A stretch of 64,000 nt of DNA from Xanthomonas sp. AM6 (GCF_025665335.1 NZ_CP106869.1:4614501-4678500); one strand, 5' to 3'. Counted from the first letter of the stretch, positions 49,042 through 58,835 are shown. Notes: a model not told the origin generated them from the letters alone. Translations and numbers: made by a program.

Positions 49042-49389
49042 CTAAGGGCCGTCCTCCATCCTTTTACGGAAGCTCAAACCGATCAGTGCCAATCCGAAGC
49101 CGGCGATCAGCACCGACACCGCATAGAGCATGAGCACCGCCAACCAATACTCCACGGGCTGCTGTGCGGAGGTGGCATGGACATCCAGGTAGCGTCCATC
49201 AAAGTCGATGGATCCGGACTGCAGGTTCGAGCGCTGGGCAAAGCCACTCATTGCACCCAGGATCAGCGTGAAAGTGCCGCCGACAATGAAGGTCAACGGC
49301 CTGTGCTTCGGCGGTCTGAGTCCCCGAAAGATGCGAACCCCTGCGAATACCGAAAGGGGCACAAACGCGACTGTCAGCAGCAGTTCCAC
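49042..49389 (-). CDS. Small membrane protein, function unknown
   Basis: A 115-residue protein with three predicted membrane helices: a hydrophobic N-terminus (LLLTVAFVPLSVFAGVRIF), TFIVGGTFTLILGAM, and YWLAVLMLYAVSVLIAGFGL near the C-terminus. Between the last two is a soluble segment (RSNLQSGSIDFDGRYLDV). The start is GTG, with GATGAGGGC just upstream. Local G+C is clearly lower than in neighbouring genes, so it may be acquired. No family is recognised. The 295 bp before it, after the chrA start, hold no gene I can support. Confidence 0.6.
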   Translation of the reverse strand: MELLLTVAFVPLSVFAGVRIFRGLRPPKHRPLTFIVGGTFTLILGAMSGFAQRSNLQSGSIDFDGRYLDVHATSAQQPVEYWLAVLMLYAVSVLIAGFGLALIGLSFRKRMEDGP

Positions 49390-49562
49390 ACGCCCTCATC
49401 CGTTACCACCACGGTTGGATAGCGTCATCCTCAAGCACGATTTGCTGAACACCGCCATAGGAATCCTGGCGAGTCCCAACAGCGTAGCGCCTCGTCGCAG
49501 TGCGCCGCTACGCAGCCGCTCGCTTCATGTCATTCCCAGTCGCCACCGCCGACAACCACGCC

Positions 49563-52259
49563 TCACCCCTTCCCCACCGGCAACACCACATCCATCAGCG
49601 TCGCATCCTCCGGGTCGGGCGTGGCCTTGAACCCGAGGTGTTCGCACATCGCCAGCATGGTGCGGTTCTCGCGCAGGACCTGGCCTTCGACGACGTTGAG
49701 GCCGAGCCAGCCGGCGTATTCGATCATGATCCGCATCAGCTGCCAGCCGATGCCGTGGCCCTTGAGGTCGGAGCGGATCAGGATGCCGTATTCGCCGCGG
49801 TCGTAGTCGGCGTCGGCGTGCAGGCGCACCGCGCCGAGCATGTCGCCGGTCCTGGGCTCGATCGCCACCAGGGCGATCGAGCGGGCGTAGTCGAGCTGGG
49901 TCAGGCGGGCGATGAATTCGTGGCTGAAGTGCTTCACCGCCTGGAAGAAGCGCAGGCGCAGGTCTTCGTCGGTGACGCGGGCGAAGAAGCTGCGGAACAG
50001 CGCGTCGTCTTCCGGGCGCACCGGGCGCACGAAGGCGGTGCCGCCGTCGTTGAGCACGATGCGCCGTTCCCATTCCTTCGGATACGGGAAGATCGCGAAG
50101 CGCGGGTGGCCGCGGCCCTTGTGCAGGCGCCGCGACGGGGCCACCGCCACGCGGGCGTCCACCGCGATCACGCCGTCGCGGTCGGCCAGCAGCGGGTTGA
50201 TGTCCAGTTCGCGCACCTCCGGCAGGTCGGCGGCCAGCTGCGCCAGCTTGACCAGCACCATCGCCACCGCGCGCTCGTCGGCCGCGGGCACGTCGCGGTA
50301 GGCCTTGAGGATGCGGCTGACGCGGGTGCGGCCGATCAGTTCGTGGGCCAGGCGCAGGTCCAGCGGCGGCAGCGCCAGCGCCTTGTCGTCGATCACCTCC
50401 ACCGCGGTGCCGCCGCGGCCGAACACGATCACCGGGCCGAAGGTGGGGTCGTCGGCGATGCCGGCGATCAGTTCGCGCGCCTTGGGCCGCAGCAGCGTGG
50501 GCTGCACCAGCACGCCGTCGATGCGCGCGTCCGGGCGCGCGGCGCGCGCGCGGGCGAGGATGCCCTCGGCGGCGTCCTGCACCGCCTGCGCGCTGACCAG
50601 GTTCAGGCGCACGCCGTCCACGTCGGACTTGTGCGGGATGTCGGCCGAATGGATCTTCACCGCGACCGCCAGGCCCTCGGCCAGCATCGGTGCGGCCACC
50701 CGCGCGGCCTCGGCGGCGTCGGCGGCATGCACCACCGGTGCGGTGGGAATGCCGTAGGCGGCGAGCAGGCGGGTGGCGGCCAGCGGGTCCAGCCAGGTCT
50801 GCCCGGCGGCCAGCGCGGCGTCGACGATGCCGCGCGCGGCGGCCGCGTCGAACGCGAAATCCTCCGGCAGGCTCGGCGGGGTCTCCATCAGCGCGGCCTG
50901 CGCTTCGCGGTAGCGCACCAGGTGCATGAAGCCGCGCACCGCGTCGGCCTCGGTGGCGTAGGTGGGGATGTGCGCGGCGTTGAGCGTGGCGGTGGCGCTT
51001 TCGTCGTTGCCCAGCCACACCGCGAACACCGGCTTGTCGCGATGGTGGCGCGGGCGCAGGCCGAGGGTGCGGGTCAGCGCCTGCGCCGCGTCGGCCGAGG
51101 AGGTGAACGCGGTCGGCACGTTGACCACCAGCACCGCGTCGTTCTCCGGATCGGCCAGCAGCGCTTCGGCGGCGGCGGCGTAGCGCTCGCCGTCGGCGTC
51201 GACCACGATGTCCACCGGGTTGGCGTGCGACCACTCCTGCGGCAGCGCCTGTTCCAGCCGTTGCAGGGTCTGCGGCGACAGCGCCGCGAGGGTGCCGCCG
51301 AGGTCGGCGAGCTTGTCCACCGCCAGGCGGCCGACGCCGCCGCCATTGCTGAGGATGGCCAGGCGCCGGCCGGGGAAGGTGCTGAGCCGGCCCAGGGTCT
51401 CGGCCGCGGCGAACAGTTCGTCCAGCGCGCGCACCCGCAGCAGGCCGGCGCGGGCGAAGGCGGCGCCGTAGACCGCATCGGAACTGGCCAGCGCCTGCAC
51501 GTGGGTGTCGGCGTTGGGATCGATGCGCAGCTGGCGGCCGGACTTCACCACCACCACCGGCTTGGCGCGCGCCGCGGCGCGCGCGGCGGACATGAACTTG
51601 CGCGCGTCGCGGATGTGTTCGACGTACAGCAGGATCGCGCGGGTGCGGTAGTCGGTGGCGAAGTAGTCGAGCAGGTCGCCGAAGTCCACGTCCAGCGCAT
51701 CGCCCAGCGACACCACCGCGGAGAAGCCGACCGAGCGCGCCACGCCCCACTCCACCAGCGCCGCGGCGATGGCGCTGGATTCGGAGACCAGCGCCAGGTC
51801 GCCCGGCTGCGGGCAGTGCGCGGCGATGCTGGCGTTGAGCTTGGCGTGCGGGGCGATCACCCCCAGGCAGTGCGGGCCGAGGATGCGCAGGCCCTTGGCG
51901 CGCGCCGCCGCCTCGACCCGCGCCGCGGCCGAGCCCGGGCCTTCGCCCAGGCCGGCGGTGAGGATGATCGCCGCGGCGGCGCCGCGCCGTGCGGCGATGG
52001 CGACGATGCGCGGCACGATCCGCGCCGGCGCGGTGATGACCACCAGGTCCGGCACCCACGGCAGATCGGTGAGCCGGCGCACGGTGGGCACGCCGTCGAT
52101 CTCGCGGTAGCGCGGGCTGACCCAGCCGATCTGCCCGGGAAAGCCGGCCGCGCGCAGGTTGCGCACCACCGCGCGCCCGGCCGAGCGCTCGCGCGGACTG
52201 CCGCCGACGATGGCGACCGAGGCGGGGCGGAACACGGACTGCAGGTGGTAGGTGCTCAT
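49563..52259 (-). CDS. Bifunctional NDP-forming acyl-CoA synthetase-like / GNAT acetyltransferase (Pat/YfiQ type)
   Basis: An 898-residue protein. The N-terminal two thirds are like NDP-forming acyl-CoA synthetases (VFRPASVAIVGGSPRERSAG, ILGPHCLGVIAPHAKLNASI, LVSESSAIAAALVEWG, VNVPTAFTSSADAAQAL). An ATP-grasp-like part follows (VAVKIHSADIPHKSDVDGV, VIVFGRGGTAVEVI). The last 170 residues are a GNAT domain (RPVRPEDDALFRSFFAR, GEYGILIRSDLKGHGIGWQL with acetyl-CoA binding). This is the layout of Salmonella Pat, which acetylates lysines of enzymes such as acetyl-CoA synthetase. Two sirtuins in the window could reverse that. The start MSTYHLQSV is chosen from family alignment. Confidence 0.93.
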   Translation of the reverse strand: MSTYHLQSVFRPASVAIVGGSPRERSAGRAVVRNLRAAGFPGQIGWVSPRYREIDGVPTVRRLTDLPWVPDLVVITAPARIVPRIVAIAARRGAAAAIILTAGLGEGPGSAAARVEAAARAKGLRILGPHCLGVIAPHAKLNASIAAHCPQPGDLALVSESSAIAAALVEWGVARSVGFSAVVSLGDALDVDFGDLLDYFATDYRTRAILLYVEHIRDARKFMSAARAAARAKPVVVVKSGRQLRIDPNADTHVQALASSDAVYGAAFARAGLLRVRALDELFAAAETLGRLSTFPGRRLAILSNGGGVGRLAVDKLADLGGTLAALSPQTLQRLEQALPQEWSHANPVDIVVDADGERYAAAAEALLADPENDAVLVVNVPTAFTSSADAAQALTRTLGLRPRHHRDKPVFAVWLGNDESATATLNAAHIPTYATEADAVRGFMHLVRYREAQAALMETPPSLPEDFAFDAAAARGIVDAALAAGQTWLDPLAATRLLAAYGIPTAPVVHAADAAEAARVAAPMLAEGLAVAVKIHSADIPHKSDVDGVRLNLVSAQAVQDAAEGILARARAARPDARIDGVLVQPTLLRPKARELIAGIADDPTFGPVIVFGRGGTAVEVIDDKALALPPLDLRLAHELIGRTRVSRILKAYRDVPAADERAVAMVLVKLAQLAADLPEVRELDINPLLADRDGVIAVDARVAVAPSRRLHKGRGHPRFAIFPYPKEWERRIVLNDGGTAFVRPVRPEDDALFRSFFARVTDEDLRLRFFQAVKHFSHEFIARLTQLDYARSIALVAIEPRTGDMLGAVRLHADADYDRGEYGILIRSDLKGHGIGWQLMRIMIEYAGWLGLNVVEGQVLRENRTMLAMCEHLGFKATPDPEDATLMDVVLPVGKG

Positions 52260-52467
52260 GGCGGGGACGCGGGACGGGCAAGCGGTGCGACAACGGTACA
52301 CGGGTGATGCTGGCGCGGGGATGATCGCGGTGGCCGCGCTGCCGGGCGGGCGGCGTCGGCCGCAACCACGCAGGCCGGTGCGTTTCCAGGCACCGAACCC
52401 GGTCGGGGCGATGACCCGAGATCGCCCGGAGGCCCTGCGTCAGTGCCCCCATCGGCCCATCGCGCGC

Positions 52468-52604
52468 CTGCAGGAGCGGTTCCAACCGGGACGAGCGCCG
52501 CCGCGAACGGTCCGGCGTCCGATCCTGTCGGGGCTGAAGCCCCTCCTGCAGGCAGCCGGGGGCTTGGTCGCAAGCCCGTAGGAGCGACTTCAGTCGCGAC
52601 GAAC
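52468..52604. repeat. Cluster of three REP-like elements
   Basis: Three diverged REP palindromes, CAGGAGCGGTTCCAACCGGG, GTCGGGGCTGAAGCCCCTCC and GTAGGAGCGACTTCAGTCGC, in a 515-bp gap between the divergent Pat-type and antiporter genes. No coding frame is convincing here. Confidence 0.75.
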
Positions 52605-52774
52605 GAAGTGGAGGCGCCTGCCGCCATCGCGCCCTGTCGGAGCCGATGCCCCGAAGCCACCCGGCATCCCACGGCCCCCGGGGCGGCGCCGCAAGCCCGC
52701 GCCTGCGCCCACCCCAATCCGGGGTAAGCGGACCGTCGTGCAGCGGCTGCATACTATTGGGATGGAGACGACTC

Positions 52775-54607
52775 ATGCATAGCGGCGGCCTGGAGCTGGC
52801 GCTGGTGTTGCTGCTGGCCGCGGTGATCGCGGTGCCGGTGTTCAAGCGCCTGGGCCTGGGCGCGGTGCTGGCCTACCTGGCCGCGGGCGTGGTGCTGGGC
52901 CCGGACGGGCTGGGCTTCGTGCAGGACACCGAGCGCATCCTCAACGCCGCCGAGATCGGCGTAGTGATGCTGCTGTTCCTGATCGGCCTGGAACTGTCGC
53001 CGGCGCGGCTGAAGCTGATGCGGCGCGCGGTGTTCGGCGCCGGCACCGCGCAGGTGGCGCTGACCGCGCTGCCGCTGGGCGCGTTGCTGCTGTGCCTGGA
53101 CCTGAACTGGAAGAGCGCGCTGGTGGTGGGCCTGGCGCTGGCGCTGTCGTCCACCGCGGTGGGCCTGCAATTGCTGGCCGAGCGCAAGGCGCTCAACAGC
53201 GACTACGGCCGGCTCGGGTTCGCGATCCTGCTGTTCCAGGACCTGATCGCGATTCCGCTGCTGGCCGCGATCCCGCTGCTCGGCGGTGCCAAGAACGACA
53301 CCCTGACCTGGCCCGAGGTGGCGCAGGCGCTCGGCGCGTTGGCGGTGGTGGTGCTGTGCGGCCGCTTCGTGCTGCGCCACCTGTTCCGCATGGTGGCGCG
53401 CACGCGCATGCCGGAGGTGTTCACCGCCAGCGCGCTGCTGGTGGTGCTGGGCAATGCGTGGTTCCTGCAGAAGGCCGGGCTGAGCCCGAGCCTGGGCGCG
53501 TTCCTGGCCGGCGTGCTGCTGGCCGATTCGGAATTCCGGCACGAACTGGAGGCGCAGATCGAGCCGTTCCAGGGCCTGCTGCTGGGCGTGTTCTTCATCG
53601 CCGTGGGCATGGGCATCGACCTGGACCGCATCGTCGCCGAGCCGTGGCTGATCGCCGGCGGCGTGGCCACGCTGCTGCTGGTCAAGTTCAGCCTGCTGGT
53701 CGGCATCGGCCGGGTGGCGCGGCTGCCGCTGCGCAGCGCCTTGCTGCTGGGCGGCCTGCTGTGGCTGGGCGGCGAGTTCGCGTTCGTGGTGTTCACCGAG
53801 GCGCAGCGCGTGCGATTGCTCGACGACGCCAATCACGACCGCCTGGTCGCGGTGGTCGGCGTATCGATGGCGCTGACCCCGCTGCTGCTGATCGGCATCC
53901 AGCGCCTGCTCGACGGCGGCGACGCGGCCAAGGCCAAGCGCGCGCCGCCGGCGGCCGCCCGCTACGACACCGTGGACGAGCAGCGCGCGCAGGTGCTGAT
54001 CGCCGGCATGGGCCGCTTCGGCCAGATCGTGGCGCGCCTGCTGACCGCGCAGCGCATCCCGTTCGTGGCGCTGGAGCACAACCCGGACACGGTCGAGGAC
54101 CTGCGCCGCTTCGGCAACAAGATCTACTACGGCGACCCCAGCCGCCCGGACCTGCTGCGCGCGGCCGGCAGCGACAGCATCGGCATCTTCGTGGTGGCGA
54201 TGGACGATCCGGAGACCAACATCAAGACCACGCGGCTGATCCGCCGCCTGTATCCGAAGGCGCAGGTGCTGTCGCGCGCGCGCAACCGCCAGCACGCCTG
54301 GCGGCTGATGGACCTGGGCGCCGAGCCGTTCCGCGAGGTGTTCGCCTCCAGCCTGGAACTGAGCGAGAAGGTGCTGCTGAGCCTGGGCCTGAGCGCGGAC
54401 ACCGCCCGCGACCGCATCGCCCGCTTCCGCGAGCACGACGAGCAGCTGTTGCGCGCGCAACACCTGGTGTACGACGACGAGGCGGCCGTGGTGCAGACCT
54501 CGCGCGATGCGCGCGCGGATCTGATGCAGCTGTTCGAGGCGGACGTGAGCGAGGCGCCTGGGGATGCGGCCGAGGGCGTTGCGCCGGTGGTGCAGCGCGA
54601 AGCGTAG
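52775..54607 (+). CDS. Kef-type cation:proton antiporter (CPA2) with RCK domain
   Basis: A 610-residue protein. About 12 membrane helices (residues 1-385) carry CPA2 motifs such as VVMLLFLIGLELSPARLKLM, LALSSTAVGLQLLAERK, LLFQDLIAIPLLA and FIAVGMGIDLD. The C-terminal RCK_N domain has the Rossmann motif VLIAGMGRFGQIVARLLTA with following Glu (ALEHNPD) and YYGDPSRPDLLRAAGSD. The layout matches KefB/KefC, which export K+ during electrophile stress. The ATG has GGAG 7 nt upstream. It is divergent from the Pat-type gene. Confidence 0.93.
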   Translation: MHSGGLELALVLLLAAVIAVPVFKRLGLGAVLAYLAAGVVLGPDGLGFVQDTERILNAAEIGVVMLLFLIGLELSPARLKLMRRAVFGAGTAQVALTALPLGALLLCLDLNWKSALVVGLALALSSTAVGLQLLAERKALNSDYGRLGFAILLFQDLIAIPLLAAIPLLGGAKNDTLTWPEVAQALGALAVVVLCGRFVLRHLFRMVARTRMPEVFTASALLVVLGNAWFLQKAGLSPSLGAFLAGVLLADSEFRHELEAQIEPFQGLLLGVFFIAVGMGIDLDRIVAEPWLIAGGVATLLLVKFSLLVGIGRVARLPLRSALLLGGLLWLGGEFAFVVFTEAQRVRLLDDANHDRLVAVVGVSMALTPLLLIGIQRLLDGGDAAKAKRAPPAAARYDTVDEQRAQVLIAGMGRFGQIVARLLTAQRIPFVALEHNPDTVEDLRRFGNKIYYGDPSRPDLLRAAGSDSIGIFVVAMDDPETNIKTTRLIRRLYPKAQVLSRARNRQHAWRLMDLGAEPFREVFASSLELSEKVLLSLGLSADTARDRIARFREHDEQLLRAQHLVYDDEAAVVQTSRDARADLMQLFEADVSEAPGDAAEGVAPVVQREA

Positions 54608-54689
54608 GGTTTCGGCTGCGCGGCGTCGGAGGGTGTGGGTGGGTTTCGGCCCGGACAGGATGCGCAGCCGGTGACTCCACCGCTGCGTT

Positions 54690-55140
54690 CGTCGCGACTG
54701 AAGTCGCTCCCACAGGGCTTGCGATCGCTTGCCGGGTGCGCTGTGAAAGGGGCCGGCCTTGGACCATCCCGCCCTGACAGGATCCGAAGCTGGCGAGTGT
54801 GCCGCTTCGTTCGTCGCGGCTGAAGCCGCTCCTACAGGGTTTGCGAGTGGCTGCAGCTCCTGTAGGAGGGGCTTCAGCCCCGACAGGATCCCGCAGCGGG
54901 TAATTCCACCGCCGCGTTTGTCGCGACTGGCGCCGCGCCACGGGGCTTGCGATCGGCTTGCCGGATGCGCTGTGGATGCTGCCTTGGGCCATCGGCCGTA
55001 ACAGGTCCCGACATTCGATGACTCCCCGCTTCGTTCGTCGCGGCTGAAGCCGCTCCTACAGGGTTGCGAGCAGGTGGCTCGTGCAGCACTCGCGACCTGC
55101 GGTCCGGGTGCACTGTGGGAGGGACTTCAGTCCCGACTGC
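54690..55140. repeat. Cluster of about six REP-like elements
   Basis: REP-like palindromes occur at about 54692, 54814, 54866, 54918 (degenerate), 55039 and 55113, mixing GCGACTGAAGTCGC, GCGGCTGAAGCCGC and GGGGCTTCAGCCCC types. Linkers such as TTGCGATCGCTTGCCGG and TGCGCTGTG are also repeated. This is the whole content of a 596-bp gap between convergent genes. Confidence 0.85.
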
Positions 55141-55203
55141 AGCCGGCGCTCGCCGCCGGCTGTCTTCGACATCAACTGCGCCAGCTCAGGAGACCATGAC
55201 GGC

Positions 55204-57048
55204 TCAGCGCTTCGTCGCCGGGCGCTTGGCTGCGGTTGCGGTCGCCTTGTCTGCCGCCGGCTTGCCCGCCTTCGGCTTCTTCGCCACCCGCTTGCTCGCT
55301 TTTCCGGACGTGGACGCGCCGGCCTTCGTCGATGCGGCCGCCTTCTTGCCCGCCGAGGCCTTCGTCGGCGCGCCCGCCTGCCTGGACGATGCGGCCTTCT
55401 TGGACTTGGCCGCACCGGTCGCCCTGGCCTTGGAGGCAGGCTTGGCAGCGGCCGCGCGCTTCGCCGGCGCCGCGGGCCTGGCCTCGGCGCCGGCTTCGGC
55501 CGGTCGCCGCGGCGGGGGGCGGCGGCCGGCGGTCAGGGTGCGCCAGCTGTGCCCGCCGTTGAGCGCGAGCAGCGCGTCGGCGGCGGCCGGGCCGGCGCTG
55601 CCGGCGGGATACTGCGCCACCTCGTCGGCCGAGCCCTGCCACGCGTCGAGGATCGGCTGCACGATGCGCCAGGCCGCCTCGACCATCGTCGCGTCCTGGA
55701 ACAGGCCGGCCTCGCCGTTCATGCAGTCCTGCAGCAGGCGCTCGTAGCCGACCGTGTATTCCTTCGGAAACCAGTCGCGGTAGCGGAAATCCATCCGCAC
55801 CGGCGCCAGGCTCACGCGCGCGCCCGGGCGCTTGACGTCGAACTGCAGCGAGATGCCTTCGTCGGGCTGGATGTGCAGCACCAGCCAGTCGGGGCCGTAG
55901 CCGCCGATCTCGGCGCTGCGCAGCGGCGCCAGCGGCGCCGGCTTGAAGCGGATCGCGATCTCGGTGGTGCGCTCGCGCAGGCGCTTGCCGGTGCGCAGGT
56001 AGAACGGCACCCCGGCCCAGCGCCAGGTATCGACCTGCAGCTTCATCGCCACGTAGGTCTCGGTGTTGGAATCGGCCGGCACCGTGTCCTCCTCGCGGTA
56101 GCCGGGCACCGCGTTGCGCCCGATCGCGCCGGCCGCGTACTGGCCGCGCACCACGTCGCCCGGGGCCAGCGGCCGCACCGCCTCGATCACCTCGGCGCGC
56201 CGGCGCAGCATCGAGGCGGGGGTGAACGCCGCCGGCGGTTCCATCGCGATCATCGCCAGCAGCTGGAACAGGTGGTTGGGCACCATGTCGCGCAGGCAGC
56301 CGGTGGGATCGTAGAAGCCGCCGCGCCCTTCCACGCCGATGGTCTCGGCAGCGGTGATCTGCACGTGGTCGATGCGGTCGCGGTTCCACACCGGCTCGAA
56401 CAGGCCGTTGGCGAACCGGAAGGCGAGGATGTTCTGTACCGTCTCCTTGCCCAGGAAATGGTCGATGCGGAATACCTGGTCCTCGTCGAGCACGCGGCCG
56501 ACGATGGCGTTGAGGTCCTTGGCGCTCTGCAGGTCGTGGCCGAACGGCTTCTCCACGATCACCCGCCGCCAGCCGCCGTCGGCGCGCTGCTTGACCAGCC
56601 CGGCCGCGCCCAGCTGCTCGATCGCCGGGGCGAAGAAGCGCGCCGCGGTGGCCAGGTAGAACAGCACGTTGCCGCCGGTCTGGTACTGCGCGTCGTACTT
56701 GGCGATCACCTCGCCCAGCGCGCGGTAGGTGGCCGCGTCGGCGAAATCGCCGCGCAGGTAGTGCAGGCGCGAGCGCAGCCAGCCCCACACCTCTTCGTCC
56801 AGGCCGTCGGCCTTGAACTCGGCGTCGCGGTCGGCGATCAGGCCGTGCAGCGCGTTGCCGAGCAGCCGCCGCCAGGTGGTTTCGCTGATGTCGCCGTGGT
56901 CCACGCCGATCACCGCGAACTGGTCGGGCAGCGCGCCGCTGCGGCGCAGGTTGTACAGCGCCGGCAGCACCAGGCGCCGGGTCAGGTCGCCGCGCGCGCC
57001 GAAGACCACGATCAGGCAGGGCGGAGTCGCTTGCGTCGCATCGCTCAT
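55204..57048 (-). CDS. zwf: Glucose-6-phosphate dehydrogenase with lysine/alanine-rich C-terminal tail
   Basis: A 614-residue enzyme; the usual family length is about 490. The NADP motif VVFGARGDLTRRL is at residues 14-26, and the active site RIDHFLGKETVQN contains the substrate Lys and catalytic His. The C-terminal catalytic part ends near LLALNGGHSWRTL. Then come 109 extra residues (55207-55533) of almost only Ala, Lys, Pro, Ser, Thr, Arg and Gly, like histone H1 or AlgP tails. It commits glucose-6-phosphate to the Entner-Doudoroff/pentose phosphate routes. Its start overlaps the GH15 stop by 4 bp. The frame is uninterrupted into the tail, so the extension seems genuine. Confidence 0.95.
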   Translation of the reverse strand: MSDATQATPPCLIVVFGARGDLTRRLVLPALYNLRRSGALPDQFAVIGVDHGDISETTWRRLLGNALHGLIADRDAEFKADGLDEEVWGWLRSRLHYLRGDFADAATYRALGEVIAKYDAQYQTGGNVLFYLATAARFFAPAIEQLGAAGLVKQRADGGWRRVIVEKPFGHDLQSAKDLNAIVGRVLDEDQVFRIDHFLGKETVQNILAFRFANGLFEPVWNRDRIDHVQITAAETIGVEGRGGFYDPTGCLRDMVPNHLFQLLAMIAMEPPAAFTPASMLRRRAEVIEAVRPLAPGDVVRGQYAAGAIGRNAVPGYREEDTVPADSNTETYVAMKLQVDTWRWAGVPFYLRTGKRLRERTTEIAIRFKPAPLAPLRSAEIGGYGPDWLVLHIQPDEGISLQFDVKRPGARVSLAPVRMDFRYRDWFPKEYTVGYERLLQDCMNGEAGLFQDATMVEAAWRIVQPILDAWQGSADEVAQYPAGSAGPAAADALLALNGGHSWRTLTAGRRPPPRRPAEAGAEARPAAPAKRAAAAKPASKARATGAAKSKKAASSRQAGAPTKASAGKKAAASTKAGASTSGKASKRVAKKPKAGKPAADKATATAAKRPATKR

Positions 57049-58835
57049 GGATGGGTTTCCTGTTCGCCGAGTAAGCCATGCAGGCGCAACGCGGCGTGGA
57101 CCAGTGCCACGTGCGAGTAGCCCTGCGGAAAGTTGCCGAGCATGCGGCCGCTGCGCGGATCGTATTCTTCGGCCAGCAGACCGACGTCGTTGCACAGGCC
57201 GAGCAGGCGCTCGAACAGCGCGCGCGCCTGCGCGCCGCGGCCGAGCAGCGCGTAGTTCTCCACCAGCCAGAAGCTGCAGGCGATGAAGGTGCCCTCGCCC
57301 GCCGGCAGGCCGTCGCCGCTGGCATCGTCGGCGCGGTAGCGCTCGACCAGCCCGTCGATGCTCAGCTGCTGCGCGATCGCGTCGGCGGTGGCGGCCACGC
57401 GCGGATCGTCCGCCGGCAGGAAGCCGACCAGCGGGATCAGCAGGGTCGCCGCGTCCAGCCGCTCGCTGCCGTAGCTCTGCACGAAATAGCCATCGCGGTG
57501 CACGCCCTGCGCCAGCACCTGCGCATGCACTTCGTCGGCCAGGGCGCGCCAGTGCGCGCGCTGCGCGGCGTCGGCGTCGGTGACCCCGTCGCGCGCGCCG
57601 CAGTCGAACGCCAGCCAGGCCATCACCTTGGAATGCACGAAATGGCGGCGCTGGTCGCGGATCTCCCAGATGCCCTCGTCCGGCTCGCGCCAGCGCTGTT
57701 CCAGCACTTCCAGCAGCTGCCGCGCCAGCGAGCGGCCGTGCACCGCGGTCGGCATGCCTTCCTTGTGCGCGCGGTGGAAGGCGGCGATCACCTCGCCGTA
57801 CACGTCGAGCTGGAACTGGCCGGCGGCGGCGTTGCCCACGCGCACCGGCAGCGCGCCTTCGTAGCCGGGCAGCCAGTCCACCTCCCATTCGGGCATGCGC
57901 CGCTCGCCGCCGATGCCGTACAGCGCCTGCAGCTGGTCCGGCGAGCCGGCCACGGTGCGTTGCAGCCAGCCATGGAAGGCGCCGGCCTCGTCGGAATAGC
58001 CGGCCGCGCGCAACGCGGTCAAGGTGAACACCGCATCGCGCAGCCAGCAGAACCGGTAATCCCAGTTGCGTTCGCCGCCCAGGCGCTCCGGCAGCGAGGT
58101 GGTGGGCGAGGCGACGATCGCGCCGGTGGGCAGGTAGCTCAGGCCTTTCAGCACCACCAGCGAGCGCCGCACCGCCTCGGTCCACGGGCCGGCGTGCACG
58201 CAGCGGTGCGACCAGCCGTGCCAGAACGCCTCGGTCTGCTCCAGCGCCTGTTCCGGCGCCAGCGGCGGCGGCAGTTCCAGGTGCGAGGCGCCGTGGCTGA
58301 GCACGAACCAGGTGCTGTCGCCGGCCTCCAGCGCGAACTCCGCCTCGGTGGCGAAGCCGTGGCCGTGCATCGGCTGCGGGCTGCGCAGCGCGATCTGGTC
58401 CGGGCCCGCGATCGCCTGCAGGCCGCCGTCGATCTGCGACACCCAGGGAATGGTGCGGCCGTAGTTGAAGCGCAGCTGCAGCTCCATGCGCAGCGGCACC
58501 CGCCCGCGCAGGCCGCGCACGATGCGCACCACGTGGTTGTGCGGGACGTTGTCCTGGCTGGCGACCATGAAGTCCAGCACCGCCACGGCGCCATCGTCGG
58601 TCTCGAACTCGGTCTCCAGCACCAGGCTGCCGTCGCGGTAGCGGCGCGTGCTGCGGAATTCGCCCTGCGGCGCGATCGACCAGCGGCCGTGCTCGGGGGT
58701 GCCCAGCAGCGCCGCGAACAGGGCGTCGGAATCGAAGCGCGGCAGGCATAGCCAGTCGATCGAACCGTGCTTGTCCACCAGCGCCGCGCTGCGGCAGTTG
58801 CCGAGCATGGCGTAGTCTTCGATGCGTGAAGCCAT
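57045..58835 (-). CDS. Glycoside hydrolase family 15 (glucoamylase/trehalase-like)
   Basis: A 596-residue cytoplasmic GH15 enzyme. It begins MASRIEDYAMLGNCRSAALV and DKHGSIDWLCLPRFDSDALF, the usual start of bacterial GH15 proteins. The catalytic (alpha/alpha)6 barrel has GGERNWDYRFCWLRDAVFTL, PDEGIWEIRDQRRHFVHSKV with a catalytic Glu, and EGTFIACSFWLVENYALLG with the second Glu. Substrates in the family include trehalose, maltodextrins and glucosylglycerate. It overlaps zwf by 4 bp (ATGA), so it may feed glucose into that pathway. No signal peptide is seen. Confidence 0.92.
   Translation of the reverse strand: MASRIEDYAMLGNCRSAALVDKHGSIDWLCLPRFDSDALFAALLGTPEHGRWSIAPQGEFRSTRRYRDGSLVLETEFETDDGAVAVLDFMVASQDNVPHNHVVRIVRGLRGRVPLRMELQLRFNYGRTIPWVSQIDGGLQAIAGPDQIALRSPQPMHGHGFATEAEFALEAGDSTWFVLSHGASHLELPPPLAPEQALEQTEAFWHGWSHRCVHAGPWTEAVRRSLVVLKGLSYLPTGAIVASPTTSLPERLGGERNWDYRFCWLRDAVFTLTALRAAGYSDEAGAFHGWLQRTVAGSPDQLQALYGIGGERRMPEWEVDWLPGYEGALPVRVGNAAAGQFQLDVYGEVIAAFHRAHKEGMPTAVHGRSLARQLLEVLEQRWREPDEGIWEIRDQRRHFVHSKVMAWLAFDCGARDGVTDADAAQRAHWRALADEVHAQVLAQGVHRDGYFVQSYGSERLDAATLLIPLVGFLPADDPRVAATADAIAQQLSIDGLVERYRADDASGDGLPAGEGTFIACSFWLVENYALLGRGAQARALFERLLGLCNDVGLLAEEYDPRSGRMLGNFPQGYSHVALVHAALRLHGLLGEQETHP

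Noticed and set aside
55204-58749. 1181-codon open frame joining zwf to a long upstream extension
   Set aside because: The upstream part is an out-of-frame reading of the GH15 gene. The real zwf start (MSDATQ) at 57048 overlaps the GH15 stop by 4 bp. The downstream tail, in contrast, is in frame with the enzyme and retained.
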